A stretch of DNA of 64,000 nt from Sweltsa coloradensis (Eukaryota; Arthropoda; Insecta; Plecoptera; Chloroperlidae), in assembly GCA_024449915.1 (NCBI GenBank), contig JAMZAV010000065.1, positions 422,501 through 486,500 of the forward strand, in the 5' to 3' direction. Under the pieces are notes generated by a model, which made no database searches, was not told the origin of the DNA, and saw only the letters and a program-made list of their open reading frames with translations. How positions within the stretch are numbered: the stretch's first letter is position 1; every line of letters begins with the position of its first letter. Below, piece after piece: positions 43,456 through 53,790 of the stretch. The position numbers and the translations under genes are program-made.

Positions 43456-46070
43456 ATCAGCTTGATAAACGACAGTTGCTACAACTATAGTGCACCACTG
43501 CCTTGTAAAGCTTTTATCTGTTTTCCCCCCGCATACTTTTTCGCATTTTTATTGTATTCAATCAATTTAATTCATTCGCATTAATGTCGATTTTATTTGT
43601 TATTATTTGTAATTTTACAAACTTGGTGTTCTTGTGACTATTAAAAATTAACAATGAAACGCTAAGACGGACCAAAAAAATTCAACGACTACCTCAAATT
43701 TGAGGACTTCGCTCAGCCACAGATGATTTCAATCATTCAATCAATCGGTCGATCAAAATGTTATTTTATGTTACATATAAATGCATAATGGAGAATATGA
43801 GCAACACAAATGGCGAGGATCAAACAATTAGATCAAGCTTCCACTTTCCAAGGTACTACGCACAGTCGTACAGAACGAATAATCAAAAACAGCTAAAAAA
43901 AAACAGCAACATGAAATAATATAAACTAATTGAATCCGAGTGGAATTTCAAATTTCTAAATTTACTGGTGTACCCTGTGATTATCATATATTATTAAGAA
44001 TGCATTTCGATTTTAGATCGTAAAACGTAATACGTTGCGAACCAGTTGATTGTGTGCCCAATTTTATTTCAATAAAACAGTTTTGCACCTTACCATAAAA
44101 TAAATCCACAAATCTAATTTTTAGAGCATTTTTGTCGATCGCTTTTGCAAAAAGCATACGATTTGGATGGTTGATAGCGCATTATATGAGACTTTGGGCA
44201 ACAAAAACATAATTATTAGATGGCTGATATCTATACCACAAAAACCGTATATTTGTTATTATTATAGGTTATTTGATACTTTGAATTGTGTATCTTTAAT
44301 ATCTTGTGTGCCTCGCATTTTTGCGTTATCGGGTACGCTGAGAGTATTTGTACCGACAAACACAAAACGTCGTACAACTCATGTAGGCCTAGTAAGATAC
44401 ACAGTTCAAAACAAAATCAACTATACAATAGTCTTATTATAAAAAAACTTTAATATTTTGTTCGTCGTTCTCATTTAAATAGTATGGGCAAAAAAATAAT
44501 GGACAATTCCATTATGTTGGTAACATAAAAATGTGCGAACGCATCCTTATGAATTTCAGTCCAAGTGTTCACAATGGTATGCGGATTCCCCTGCACATCC
44601 ATCTCATCTATTCACTTGCTAACTACAGTTTAGTTCCACTTGCATGCTTCAACACGCCGCATGCATTAACGATACAAATAAAACGAGCTTCTCATTGTGT
44701 AAATTTAATAAGGAACCGAATGCCGATGAGAGAATGCAAGCTTATTATCAAGAATATTACTGCGCGCTGGTACTTGCCTCACATCAACATAAACAACAAC
44801 ATAAAATCAACGCCATGCCGTGTGTAGAGCTAACACACAGGATTCCTCGGATAAGGAGAAATTTGAAACGGTCCCGTCTGTCTGGGTCTTACATTTATCT
44901 AAATGCGCACACGGCTAAGACTTCTTGTGAGTTCTGTTTGATAGACTTCGCCCTGCCCGCTCTCACACTAACACAAGTCAACACTTGACATGACAATAGA
45001 TGCCTTCAGACAGGACACCCACTGCCCACTGCAGAGAGAACAGTGTTAACACCTGTAATTGCTTTATAACGATTCGTTACAACACCTAGTTTCTTTCAAC
45101 ATTACTTTGTATATTTTATTGTTGTCACTGCACTTGACTTTATTCATGTATGGAAACATTTTGAAGTTTTATAAATTTGGCTTACACCATATGTGTGATT
45201 TGTTTTTAATTAAAAGTTAGTTTTCTTAAATATAGTTATTCTTATTCTTCATTTGCAACTTGTCAGTCAGGAGATGAAACGGAAAAAATCCCAAAACCGA
45301 AACGTGAGTTATGTATGGTTGCTTTGAATGAATACATTGTATAATATTGAAGTGGCATAAATTTTAGTGTTTATTCTTGTATAAGCCAACTTTCAAGATA
45401 CAAAACAAGCTTTGGTACTTCACGTGCAAAGGTTAACACTATTGTTCCACGCTTGCTCTAGCTTTCACTTATGCTGGAGGTATGGGATGTATGGGAGGGG
45501 ATGGGGATGGTGGCCGAGTAGAGCTTCGCTGCCTTATAATCTTACCATCTTTCTTTCTTTTTGGAGCTTTAGTATAATTTTACAGAATGAATAACCCATC
45601 TAAACTGCCATATGTCTGCGTCGTAGAATCGATGTAAATTACGTAATGAATCTCCCATGTCAACATCACTGTTGATTCTTTTGCTTCAACGAACAAATGA
45701 CCATGAATGAGAAATAAAACCATCGCCCGAAGATGACCAAGCGGCTGAAATGAAACTGTCACGCACTCCTAACAAGTAACATGGGAAACAACTCCCTGAG
45801 CAAACACAACACACACTTGAGAGCGTTGTTTGAGATCGGTTTCACTGTGGTAGGAAGTGCTTTAACTTGCGTACGTAAGAGAGTACAATGTGTACTTGAA
45901 TAATATCGATCTTCAATCCGGGAGGCTACAAACTCTGGCTGGCTATGCTATTAACTCGTCGTCAACTCTCTCTCAGTTCTCTTTCTCTCCAACTGTCTGG
46001 AATAAAATGTAGTCTGCCAAGATTGTGTTCTCCGAGTTCAAGCGATAGTTTCGTTCAACAAGGACGGAGA
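43456..46070. other. Unassigned DNA
   Basis: Plus-strand frames 44167-44442, 44531-44827 and 44644-44988 overlap and show no known domain. No repeat family recurs. 45900-46070 contains short CT-rich stretches. Confidence 0.35.
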
Positions 46071-46392
46071 AGGAAATACCTAAAATAGGGATCAAAGCTA
46101 GTTAATCAACAGAATGTCGAAGAAAAACACACAAATGAAAAAGGAAGAAAAAAGGAAAAGTAAAAAGTTTGGTGGAGGTGCCGGGTTCGAAAAAGTCCTC
46201 TTAAAATATGCTATCCCCGACTCCTTGACCCCAAGAGCCACCAAAAACATTCTGTATCATCATTGTTGTTGAAGGGAAAGGTACAAAAAAACGCATGTCC
46301 ATCGGATCAGACGTCGTGTTCGGTTTTTATTCGTTACACGTGACACTCGGGACATAAATATGATGCTTGCTCCGCTCCCTAAAATGAAATTA
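46071..46392 (-). repeat. Dispersed repeat family G, copy 6
   Basis: AGGAAATACCTAAAATAGGG, then GTCGAAGAAAAACACACAAA, GGTGGAGGTGCCGGGTTCGA, AGCCACCAAAAACATTCTG and GCTTGCTCCGCTCCCTAAAA, in the same order as 9465-9788 (GAGTCACCAAAAACATTCC; GGAGCTTCTCTCCCTAAAA). Confidence 0.65.
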
Positions 46393-47239
46393 ACTAAAAT
46401 GTATTGACTCATCTACGACAGATATTCGATTATTGCGTATTCGTTGTCATAAAACTGTGATGCAAAATAGTTTCCATGACATTTTTGCTAATAGTATAAT
46501 ACAGCGTAAATTTAAAATTAAAAACAAGAGCACTTAATATTGAATGTACAACATCAGCATCGTTGTGTCTGCTTTAAACTTGTATCATGTGTTGTTTATT
46601 TTCTTTCTTAATTTGGTCAAAAACAAAAGACTATTATAATCTAACAACACAAACACATTGTGATTTTTTATAAAAAATAAAATGCACAATTCTACAATAA
46701 ATTCATATCTTACAACCCATGATTCTATGTGTGTATAGAATGAGTTGTACGGTTGTATCTCTCAATCTGGTCATCGGATTACATGGCTTAATACGAGTGA
46801 TTGATGTCATTATGCATCAGTGATTGTATCGTATGTTTTATTGCGTAGTTAAATACCATGATAGATACATTGATGTTGTATTGATAATTTGAGTGTCTGT
46901 CATGTTTTGGAGGTGTGTCTAATATCAAGATAAAGTAATAATTTCTTACATTCCACAATAATGGAGAGTGGTAAACGTATTAGCATAAAACAACTCATCG
47001 TATACGCAAAACATATACCCTACACGAACAAACTCACTTCTCGTATAAAATTATTTATTTTCATTAATCACATCGCCTTGTTTATGTAAACATGTCTTAA
47101 TTGAATAAAGTTGTAATAAATTTGAAACGAAGAAAACATAATAGATTTTCTCTAAGGGAACAGAAGATAAAATGTATAAGATACGAATCTCCGTGCATGT
47201 ATTTATATGACAATGTTTACCGGCTCCTCTCAGACTGTA
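46393..47239. other. Unassigned AT-rich DNA
   Basis: No gene or repeat supported. Confidence 0.4.
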
Positions 47240-47600
47240 GCCTTAGGGGGTCTTCATACGCGCTCATATATCGGTAGTCAGTCGGTATAGAGGATCATAC
47301 CGACGGGCGTTGCCCGCCTCGCTGATAGCAAGGTTCTCGGAAGGGGCCCGGAGGTGTTGTGATTACAGCCGGCGCCGAAGAGAGAGAGAGAGAGAGAGAG
47401 AGACGGTATCGCATCCAGATGTGCTTCGGCATCGCCTGATCTCGACCGATCCCCGATAAGATTGATCGATTGATCGATCATTGACGTGCTTCAAGCCTTA
47501 TCTCGTTGCTACGCGATCTCGAGCCCTCTTCACGTCAGATTGATAACGCGTCACGTGACCATCCTCTCTCAGACGGCGAGCCGGGACCCTTCTACACAAT
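47240..47600. promoter_or_regulatory. CpG-richer block, candidate regulatory region
   Basis: A dense cluster of CpG words (ATACGCGCTC, CCGACGGGCGTTGCCCGCC, GCCGGCGCCG, CTACGCGATCTCGAG, ATAACGCGTCACGTGACC, GACGGCGAGCCGGG) in an AT-rich setting. It contains the palindrome TCACGTGA (E-box type), the palindromic TGATCGATTGATCGATCA and an (AG) run at about 47379-47402. It could be a promoter or enhancer, or an unrecognised GC-rich element. No transcript start can be assigned. Confidence 0.3.
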
Positions 47601-48417
47601 CACTCATTCATAAATAACAGTTCAATATTATCAGATTAATAATTTCAATAATTTGTTCCTCTTATAAAATACTACTGATTTTATTTAAACACATCGCCCG
47701 TACGGTTTGAATGTTCGAGCATAGCTCATAATTCTTTCTAAATAACGGCTGTGGAACACGGGATCGACTCTGTTGCCTAGAGGTGTTGGATCGTACGGTG
47801 GTCGAGGTTGATGATAGTGCGGTGCCGCCTAGGTTCACGCCTAGGTCGAGTCATACTCCTCGTACTCTTACCGAGACGCTGATCAAAACAAATCAGCCTA
47901 TTACAGAGGTATATCTGATTCAGATTAGGATCAAGCTAGACTAAACATCTGACATCAAGTCCGTTTTATATCGTATCATGAAATCAGAAATTACGTCAGA
48001 ACAATGATGCGCTATACTTAATGATTGTAAAATCACACCCTGTCTAAAGAATGGGGTTATAATGGGACAGTAAGTGTTTTGAATGTGCCCTACTCTAAGC
48101 TTAAGCGTGCATTTGATGTAAATAATGGGGGTTGACTTGAAGGTTTGAACACCGGAGTCGGATCTTATTCGGTAGACCGACTTGAGAGACATTTAGAAAA
48201 AAATATAAGAGAGTATGTACGACAGTGTATGACGGGTGTCAGATATTACGAGTTACATGAATATTGAGATGAAAGCAAAACAGAATACATGACAAAATAC
48301 AAGACAAAGAAAAGATGAGAGTAAAAAAAAACTCATGCACAGTACAGTATACATAACACACAACAACCAACCAACCAGGGCTTTCTGCAAGAAATGTTCC
48401 AAGGATCCGACAGCTGT
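47601..48417. other. Unassigned DNA
   Basis: Mixed composition; minus-strand frames 47941-48192 and 48253-48453 lack recognisable motifs. Confidence 0.35.
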
Positions 48418-48545
48418 ACGCACACTAGAGAATCGGCGCGATAAGGGACCCATTGGAAAAGTTTTTTGTTAGATTGCGGAGGAAAACAAAATAGAAAAAC
48501 TGTTTCTAGAATGTCCGTTCCACGCCGATCCTTTCTAGTGCGCGA
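48418..48545. repeat. Imperfect inverted repeat
   Basis: GCACACTAGAGAATCGGCGC near 48420 is imperfectly complementary to GCCGATCCTTTCTAGTGCGC near 48517-48540. The loop is about 75-80 nt. It may be a MITE remnant. Confidence 0.4.
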
Positions 48546-48787
48546 GCGACTTAATCTGTTATATCTTTATATTCCCTCTTTATATTTATCGTTATTTGTC
48601 AGTTTTAGCAAGTCTCCCACCGTGTATGTTTGAGAGTTATCGTGAGTGTATGAGTGTTCGTGAAATCACTTTTTCAGAATCCTACGCAATATCAAGATTC
48701 TCGATGCTTGGGTTGTTTTCCCCTACCGTTATCCCGTAGACTAGTGTAACATGCAGACATGACTAGACAGTGTGCGTACTTTCCAAT

Positions 48788-48815
48788 ATGGCGTCTGTGC
48801 GCCGAGCTCTAGAAA
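48788..48815 (+). CDS. Weak candidate short first coding exon (M-A-S-V-R-R-A-L-E, phase 1)
   Basis: ATG at 48788 begins MASVRRALE and is followed by GTAAGAG at 48816, which fits a 5' splice site. Unspliced, the frame stays open to 49009 (about 74 codons from this Met), and the opposite strand is open over the same interval, which weakens the case. I recognise no family. The neighbourhood is GC-richer than average. Treat as a hypothesis. Confidence 0.17.
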
Positions 48816-49009
48816 GTAAGAGAAGAGTGCAGTCGTCAGTATCTTTCGATCCATTACGGCTCAACTGCTCGGGGAGACGAGTAGAGAACTCAACTTTGCA
48901 ACTTTTATCACTCCCTCCAACGACTTTTCGGGCTTCAAAAATGCACAGACAAGTTGATAAAACTTTCATAAGTTTATCCTCCTTCAAGTTATGGACTCGA
49001 CCCACGTAA

Positions 49010-50860
49010 AATAATAAATCAATGGCCGGGAGACAAATCGTAACTCGTAATTCGATCTGGAGAGGTAAACTACGACAAAGTCCCGCATCCTGTGTTGTCT
49101 GCTAGGCCAGGGGAGGGATCATGTTGCTGTGTCCACACTCTCTCTACTCGACGCGGCCGGGGCTCGTTCTGTTCTACACGGACTAGAACTGGAAGCCCTG
49201 AGATTCCTCGGCTTCCGGCGTCCCACGCCTCGCACACCACGGAGAGATCAACCTTGCTTGGGTTGGGTGTTACAACCAAAATAAAAAGTTCGTTCAATTG
49301 AATCGCAATTCAAATGATTGTCAAACAAACTAATTAATTGGACATAAATAAAAACAAAATTATATAAACTGTGATGGTAATTACAACACGAGATTGTTTG
49401 CATTCTTTCAGCAGCCTTATAGTTTTAGTGAAACTACATCAAATATCAATAATATCACTATGCCTTCAGCTTATTCCGGTCTAAAATTTAATTTGGGATA
49501 TGAAATATTTTTGGGTAAAACTTAATTATTAAATAAAATAAAGATGCAAAATATTGGAAGTAAAAAAAGAGGTAAAAACGAAACTACTTGGTGTGTGACC
49601 AATGTGCTAAAATGCATAAACAATAAGGAACCATTTCTCTAGAATATATTGAATCGGCGTATGATAAAGATAATAAAGACGCCACATAAAACCTATAACT
49701 GGAGCAGATAGTGTCAGAAACTGAAGAAGATAAGATAAATATTGGAATAAATCTTAATCTTACAGAGCAATAGAATATAGGCTGATATATGAAATCCAAT
49801 TAATAAAAATAACGCTAAATTAAAATAATTTTAAACATATTTTATTCGAATTTTAAAGATTGATCAATTTTGTGAAAGACAATACATATAATTGCTATCC
49901 ATCTTACTTGCACAAAACCGACGATATCACGGATTACCAATTTGATTTCGGAATGGTACTTAATTTATGAACTTTCTTAGTAATATCCAACTTTATTAAC
50001 TCATCTATCACGACAGTGCTCTTAACAACGCGAGTAACAACGCATTAAAGTGTGGCGGCAAGCTGAACAAGGTTTAGCACGTTTCAACTCTAAACGATAA
50101 CGAGTTGGCGGTTACTTAATCTAGGGCAAAAAAATGAAAAGTAATAATTATCTTAACCTAAGTATGTCCAATGATGGTTATTAGGAAGATTGTGAGTACC
50201 TTTTCAAGTGCCTACTTCCTTAATTCTCTTCCCTGATAATGAGGACATCAACCTGCCACGCCATTAAATAAGCTATCTGCTCATAAACGAACCCTACTTA
50301 ATTATCCTATTTCAAGAGATTATACCACAACCAAAGTATTTATGAACATCATCATTCAATGGTTTTTAGATAAAAATAAAAGTCTACGTGAATTTGAAAT
50401 GCATTGAGTGAGTGCTGCTTCGTGTTTCTTACCTTTATAGACAGGCGCACATTCTATTATAGGTAAGAAGCCAGTGCACTTATTTGACTTACGTACTTTT
50501 ATATTTTCAAAGTCGCTTGAACTAATTGACACCTCCATAGTAACTCAGTATGAATCCGACCCAGAGATAACTCTATAAAAAAAATTATTCAGATAATGTA
50601 GAGAGAATGTACGAAAGACCTTTTTATTAGCATATTATGAGCAAGGCATGAGCTACCACTATCGGTTACTGTATGTACTATCTATTTACTATGTACTTTG
50701 TGTACATGTGCCAGTAAATTTGTGATCGTACTTTATATTATAAACGTAGCCTCACGACACGAGTTACAATGAACCTGTTTTATTTTAAAATTCATAATGG
50801 TTATTAACGTAAGTTAAAAATTGCATTTTGGAAATGCGTATAAATTATTGACACATTAAT
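49010..50860. other. Unassigned DNA, GC-richer at 49090-49260
   Basis: The GC-richer part has mutually antisense open frames (49092-49301 plus, 49070-49297 minus) with no recognisable domain. From 49300 on, the sequence is ordinary AT-rich DNA. Confidence 0.35.
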
Positions 50861-51221
50861 CTAGGCGACGGTCGTCGCCCGGCAGACAAGCGATGCGATG
50901 CTTAGGCGACACCGAACTCCAGCCCTATATACACCTACAAGAGTTGGGGGGTTTTCAGCTATCTGCACACGCCGCCCCGAAAAAGTTACAATCTTGAAAC
51001 TTGGTATATGACCTGGTATGTGGTCCATGACATACCAAACAAAAATCAAGTCGATCCGACAACTCGTTCTGTGTTAAAAAAGGCTCTCAACATCGTCAAA
51101 TTCCTTTCGGCTGGCTGGTGGCTGGGGGCTGGGGTGGTGGCTGGTGGTTGGGTGGGTGGGTGGGTGGGTGGGTGGGTGGGGGGGTGGCAGTTCTCCGCGG
51201 AGAGTTCTTTAGCCTACAGAG
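50861..51221. repeat. Start of a degenerate repeat block with a GGGT tract
   Basis: The phrase CTTGAAACTTGGTATATGAC near 50993 resembles CTATGAAACTTGGACCAAAA (51242) and CTTTGAAACTTGGGCCACAC (51744), so the degenerate repeat may already begin here. The rest of the block has no clear partner. Confidence 0.4.
51149..51187 (+). repeat. (GGGT)n tract, G-quadruplex type
   Basis: GGGTGGGTGGGTGGGTGGGT and more, ending in a run of seven G. Runs of three or more G separated by single T form one of the most stable G-quadruplex patterns known. The Gly-Trp-Val repeats in the overlapping open frame are just its translation. Confidence 0.95.
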
Positions 51222-51560
51222 AAAACGGTAAATCTTAGAACTATGAAACTTGGACCAAAACTTAGGTGTATTTCAGACGCAGTGCCTTTTGCTTTCAAAA
51301 CCAAAATCGGTAACAGGGACCGGAGAAAATCAAAATTTTGATGATAATCAAAATTTTGATGATAATCAAAATTTTGGATAACAATCAAAACGCGTAATTA
51401 CCAAGGCGTGGTAATTTGTACAAACTTAAAATTTAAACATGCTATTAACCATTATAAATATCTTGCGTCCAAAACACAAGGGGCTAAATTTGGGATGACC
51501 ATGGGCCCAAAAATGAAAAAAAAACATATCTGAACTTTAAGAAATGAATCATTCAAAGAA
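51222..51560 (+). repeat. Tandem duplication, first copy (~500-bp period)
   Basis: GAAAACGGTAAATCTTAGAA, then TATGAAACTTGGACC, GGGACCGGAGAAAATCAAAA, CAAAACGCGTAATTAC, AACCATTATAAATATC and GGGGCTAAATTTGGGATGAC, AATGAATCATTCA. The second copy starts at 51724 and has a SINE inserted after AACCATTATAAATAT. Copies are roughly three-quarters identical by eye. Confidence 0.75.
51327..51377. repeat. 18-bp tandem repeat of a palindromic unit
   Basis: AATCAAAATTTTGATGAT is repeated about 2.7 times. Each unit contains the palindrome ATCAAAATTTTGAT. The equivalent place in the second large copy holds a simple (TCAAAA) run instead (51805-51840). Confidence 0.9.
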
Positions 51561-51919
51561 AACGCTACAACTGAGATGTTTCAAACGTGGAATACATTTT
51601 GATATCTCTCATTCTTTATCACTTTTGAATATGGAAAGCAAAATTGGTTAACGGGTACCGGAAAAAAAACAAAATTATCAAAAGTAGGTAATTCCGTACT
51701 CTTATGATAATACGCTATACCGAGAAAACGGTTCATCTTAGAACTTTGAAACTTGGGCCACACTCAGATGTACCTCATATAACAAAACCGGGCAATTGGG
51801 ACCGGGGAAAATCAAATCAAAATCAAAATCAAAATCAAAACGCGTAATTACTCAGGCGTAGTAATTTGTACAAGCTTGAAATTAAAAATGCTCTAACCAT
51901 TATAAATATAAAGTGCTTA

Positions 51920-52083
51920 TGCTAGTGCGTTGGTCTTGTTGTTAGCGTATCTGCTTCCAATGCAGAAGGGCCTGGGTTCGATTCCCGCTAAATCAGAAGT
52001 TTTTTAACTTCTGATTTGGACTTAAGTCTATCAGTTCTTGTCTTAGGAGTTTGTAAACGGTGACTTTGGAGCCGTCCTAGCAA
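51920..52083 (+). mobile_element. SINE family A, 3'-truncated copy
   Basis: tRNA-like head (GTTAGCGTATCTGC, B box GGGTTCGATTCCCGC), the TCAGAAGTT/AACTTCTGA hairpin and GTAAACGGTGACTTTGGAGC, ending at CCTAGCAA. It is the first unit of the array. Confidence 0.88.
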
Positions 52084-52174
52084 AATCAAAACGCGTAATT
52101 ACTCGGGCGTAGTAATTTGTATACAAGCTTGAAATTAAACATGCTCTTAACCATTATAAATATCTAAAACTTAT

Positions 52175-52337
52175 GCTAGTGCGTTGGTCTTGTTGTTAGC
52201 GTATCTGCTTCCACTGCAGACGGGCCAGGGTTCGATTCCCGCTAAAGTCAGAAGTTTTTTAACTTCTGATTTGGACTTAAGTCTATCAGTTCTTGTCTTA
52301 GGAGTTTGTAAACGGTGACTTTGGAGCCGTCCTAGCA
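52175..52337 (+). mobile_element. SINE family A, 3'-truncated copy
   Basis: As the preceding copy, ending at the same base. The anticodon-loop region reads TTCCACT rather than TTCCAAT, and the stem partner reads GCAGACG. Confidence 0.88.
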
Positions 52338-52429
52338 AAATCAAAACGCGTAATTACTCAGGCGTAGTAATTTGTATACAAGCTTGAAATTAAACATGCT
52401 CTTAACCATTATAAATATCTAGTGCTTAT

Positions 52430-52853
52430 GCTAGTGCGTTGGTCTTGTTGTTAGCGTATCTGCTTCCAATGCAGAAGGGCCAGGGTTCGATTCCGCCTCA
52501 AGTCAGAAGATTTTTAACTTCTGATTTGACTTAAGTCTATCAGTTCTTGTCTTAGGATTTTGTAAACGGTGACTTACAGCCGTCCTAGCAACGAAGCACA
52601 TAATAAATTTCAGAGTTGTTCTAAATCGGCCTTGTTGATTCTGGCGTTGATCCGCGGGTGTTCGCACTGTCCATACCACTGATTGATATATTTCCTATTA
52701 AAAATATCGATCTTTGGTTGGTTATCGCTCACTCGTCGATTGCGTCGGGGCCTGCAGGGTTGGCTTGATCGCTTTGATTTAAAGTCCCCCACTGAAAATC
52801 AGTTATATAACTGAGTGGGTAGTCTGTAAATAAAAATTTATGTATTTATTTAA
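52430..52853 (+). mobile_element. SINE family A, full-length copy ending the array
   Basis: Head and hairpin as above (here TCAGAAGATTTTTAACTTCTGA), then the full body with TAATAAATTTCAGAGTTGTT, GGCCTTGTTGATTCTGGCGT and GGGGCCTGCAGGGTTGGCTT, and the tail ACTGAGTGGGTAGTCTGTAAA with an ATTT-rich end. The match with 2963-3392 extends over its whole length. The minus-strand 60-codon frame here and at 3147-3329 is the same antisense chance frame. Confidence 0.9.
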
Positions 52854-52964
52854 GGGGTATCTTTGGGGGACCGTGGGTCCAAAATGTAAAAAAAAACAAC
52901 TTTGAACTCAACAAATTTAATCATTCACACCTTGATAGCGAACGAAAAAACAAAAAGATGTAAT

Positions 52965-53453
52965 ATCCAACCAAATACAAAAATTTTTAAAAAAAAAAAA
53001 AGGCAGCCAAGCTCTCCTTCAAAAGTCTCCGGCTGTGAATGCTGTGAGATATAGAAGTTGAGCCAAGCTTTTTATTATTTCTCCCTAGTTTCGCTTTTAA
53101 AATAAGTAAGATCATTTCGCCTGTTGACGAGCGCCAAGCCAACGATTTTTGTGGTAAAAAAGTAAAATTTTTAAACTCGAAATCATAAAAAAAAATCTTG
53201 AGCATTGAATTTGGTTCATGGCCAAGCCATTTTTTATGATTTCGAGTTTAAAAATTTTACTTTTTTTCCACAAAAATCGTTGGCTTGGCGCTCGTCAACA
53301 GGCGAAATGATCTTACTTATTTTAAAAGCGAAACTAGGGAGAAAGAATAAAAAGCTTGGCTCAACTTCTATATCTCACAGCATTCACAGCCGGAGACTTT
53401 TGAAGGAGAGCTTGGCTGCCGTTTTTTTTACAAATTTTTGTATTTGGTTGGAT
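52965..53453. repeat. Nearly perfect long inverted repeat (~230-bp arms, ~34-nt loop)
   Basis: The left arm (52965-53195) starts TCCAACCAAATACAAAAATT and ends CTCGAAATCATAAAAA. The right arm (53230-53453) starts TTTTTTATGATTTCGAG and ends TTTGTATTTGGTTGGA. The arms differ at only a handful of positions by eye, such as TATTATTTCTCC against TATTCTTTCTCC and the lengths of A or T runs. An RNA across it would form a long hairpin. It may be a foldback/MITE element or a recent inverted duplication. Both arms give the same outward frame (containing AWRSSTGEMILLILKAKLGR), which follows automatically from the symmetry. Confidence 0.92.
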
Positions 53454-53629
53454 TATTATCTACATGAAGCATATCCATTCATTTCCAAAAGTACATACTG
53501 AATGAGACCATATTATTATTAATTTTTGGGGGGATATATCAAGTTACATAAAGGCAGCTATTTTTCAAAATGGCTGGCCAACGCCAAAAAAGACAAATTC
53601 CTTTCAGCTACGTCATCATGGAGGAGTCG
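53454..53629. other. Short unassigned spacer
   Basis: Nothing recognised apart from leading sequence of the SINE-like element that follows. Confidence 0.3.
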
Positions 53630-53790
53630 GTCACCGGTAGTGGTAGCTCCAAGCTTACTATAGCGAGGCTCTAATCAGGGAAGTCGACGGATCAAATCCG
53701 GCCTCTGGCAATCATATCTGAGATGTTTCCCAAGGTATTCCTTAGGCACATGAAAGCCTGGGCATGCCTTCACCTAAAGTAAAAAAACAA
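53630..53790 (+). mobile_element. Degenerate tRNA-derived SINE, family B
   Basis: GTGGTAGCTCCAAGCTTACT (A-box side), GTCGACGGATCAAATCCGGC (B box), CTGGCAATCATATCTGAG, ATGTTTCCCAAGGTATTCCT, then an A-rich stretch near 53780. The order matches 43200-43455 (minus). Confidence 0.55.

Larger units (their letters stand above)
51841..52430 (+). repeat. Tandem units of 251 and 255 bp, each flank plus SINE head
   Basis: CGCGTAATTACT begins at 51841, 52092 and 52347. Each unit contains the same flanking segment (GTAATTTGTA, AAGCTTGAAATTAAA, AACCATTATAAATAT), then the SINE A head, hairpin and body up to GCCGTCCTAGCAA, where it joins the next unit through AATCAAAACGCG. The identical break point in both partial copies shows that the unit was duplicated as a block. 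Confidence 0.9.
51724..52920 (+). repeat. Tandem duplication, second copy, expanded by a SINE array
   Basis: It starts GAAAACGGTTCATCTTAGAA as at 51222. After AACCATTATAAATAT it is interrupted by three tandem SINE-bearing units and resumes near 52853 with AAGGGGTATCTTTGGGGGAC and AATTTAATCATTCA, matching the right part of the first copy (51478-51555). The first copy acts as an empty-site reference for the SINE insertion. Confidence 0.75.

Noticed and set aside
51008..51238. Gly-Trp-Val repeat protein.
   Set aside because: It is the translation of the GGGT microsatellite within a repeat block.
51841..52430. CRISPR array, because of regularly spaced repeats.
   Set aside because: Units are ~250 bp of SINE and flank in a eukaryotic context, with no short repeats and unique spacers.
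52987..53501. Two frames with the same protein sequence on opposite strands, suggesting a duplicated gene.
   Set aside because: They are the two arms of the long inverted repeat; identical outward frames follow from the symmetry. No start context, domain or codon bias supports a gene.
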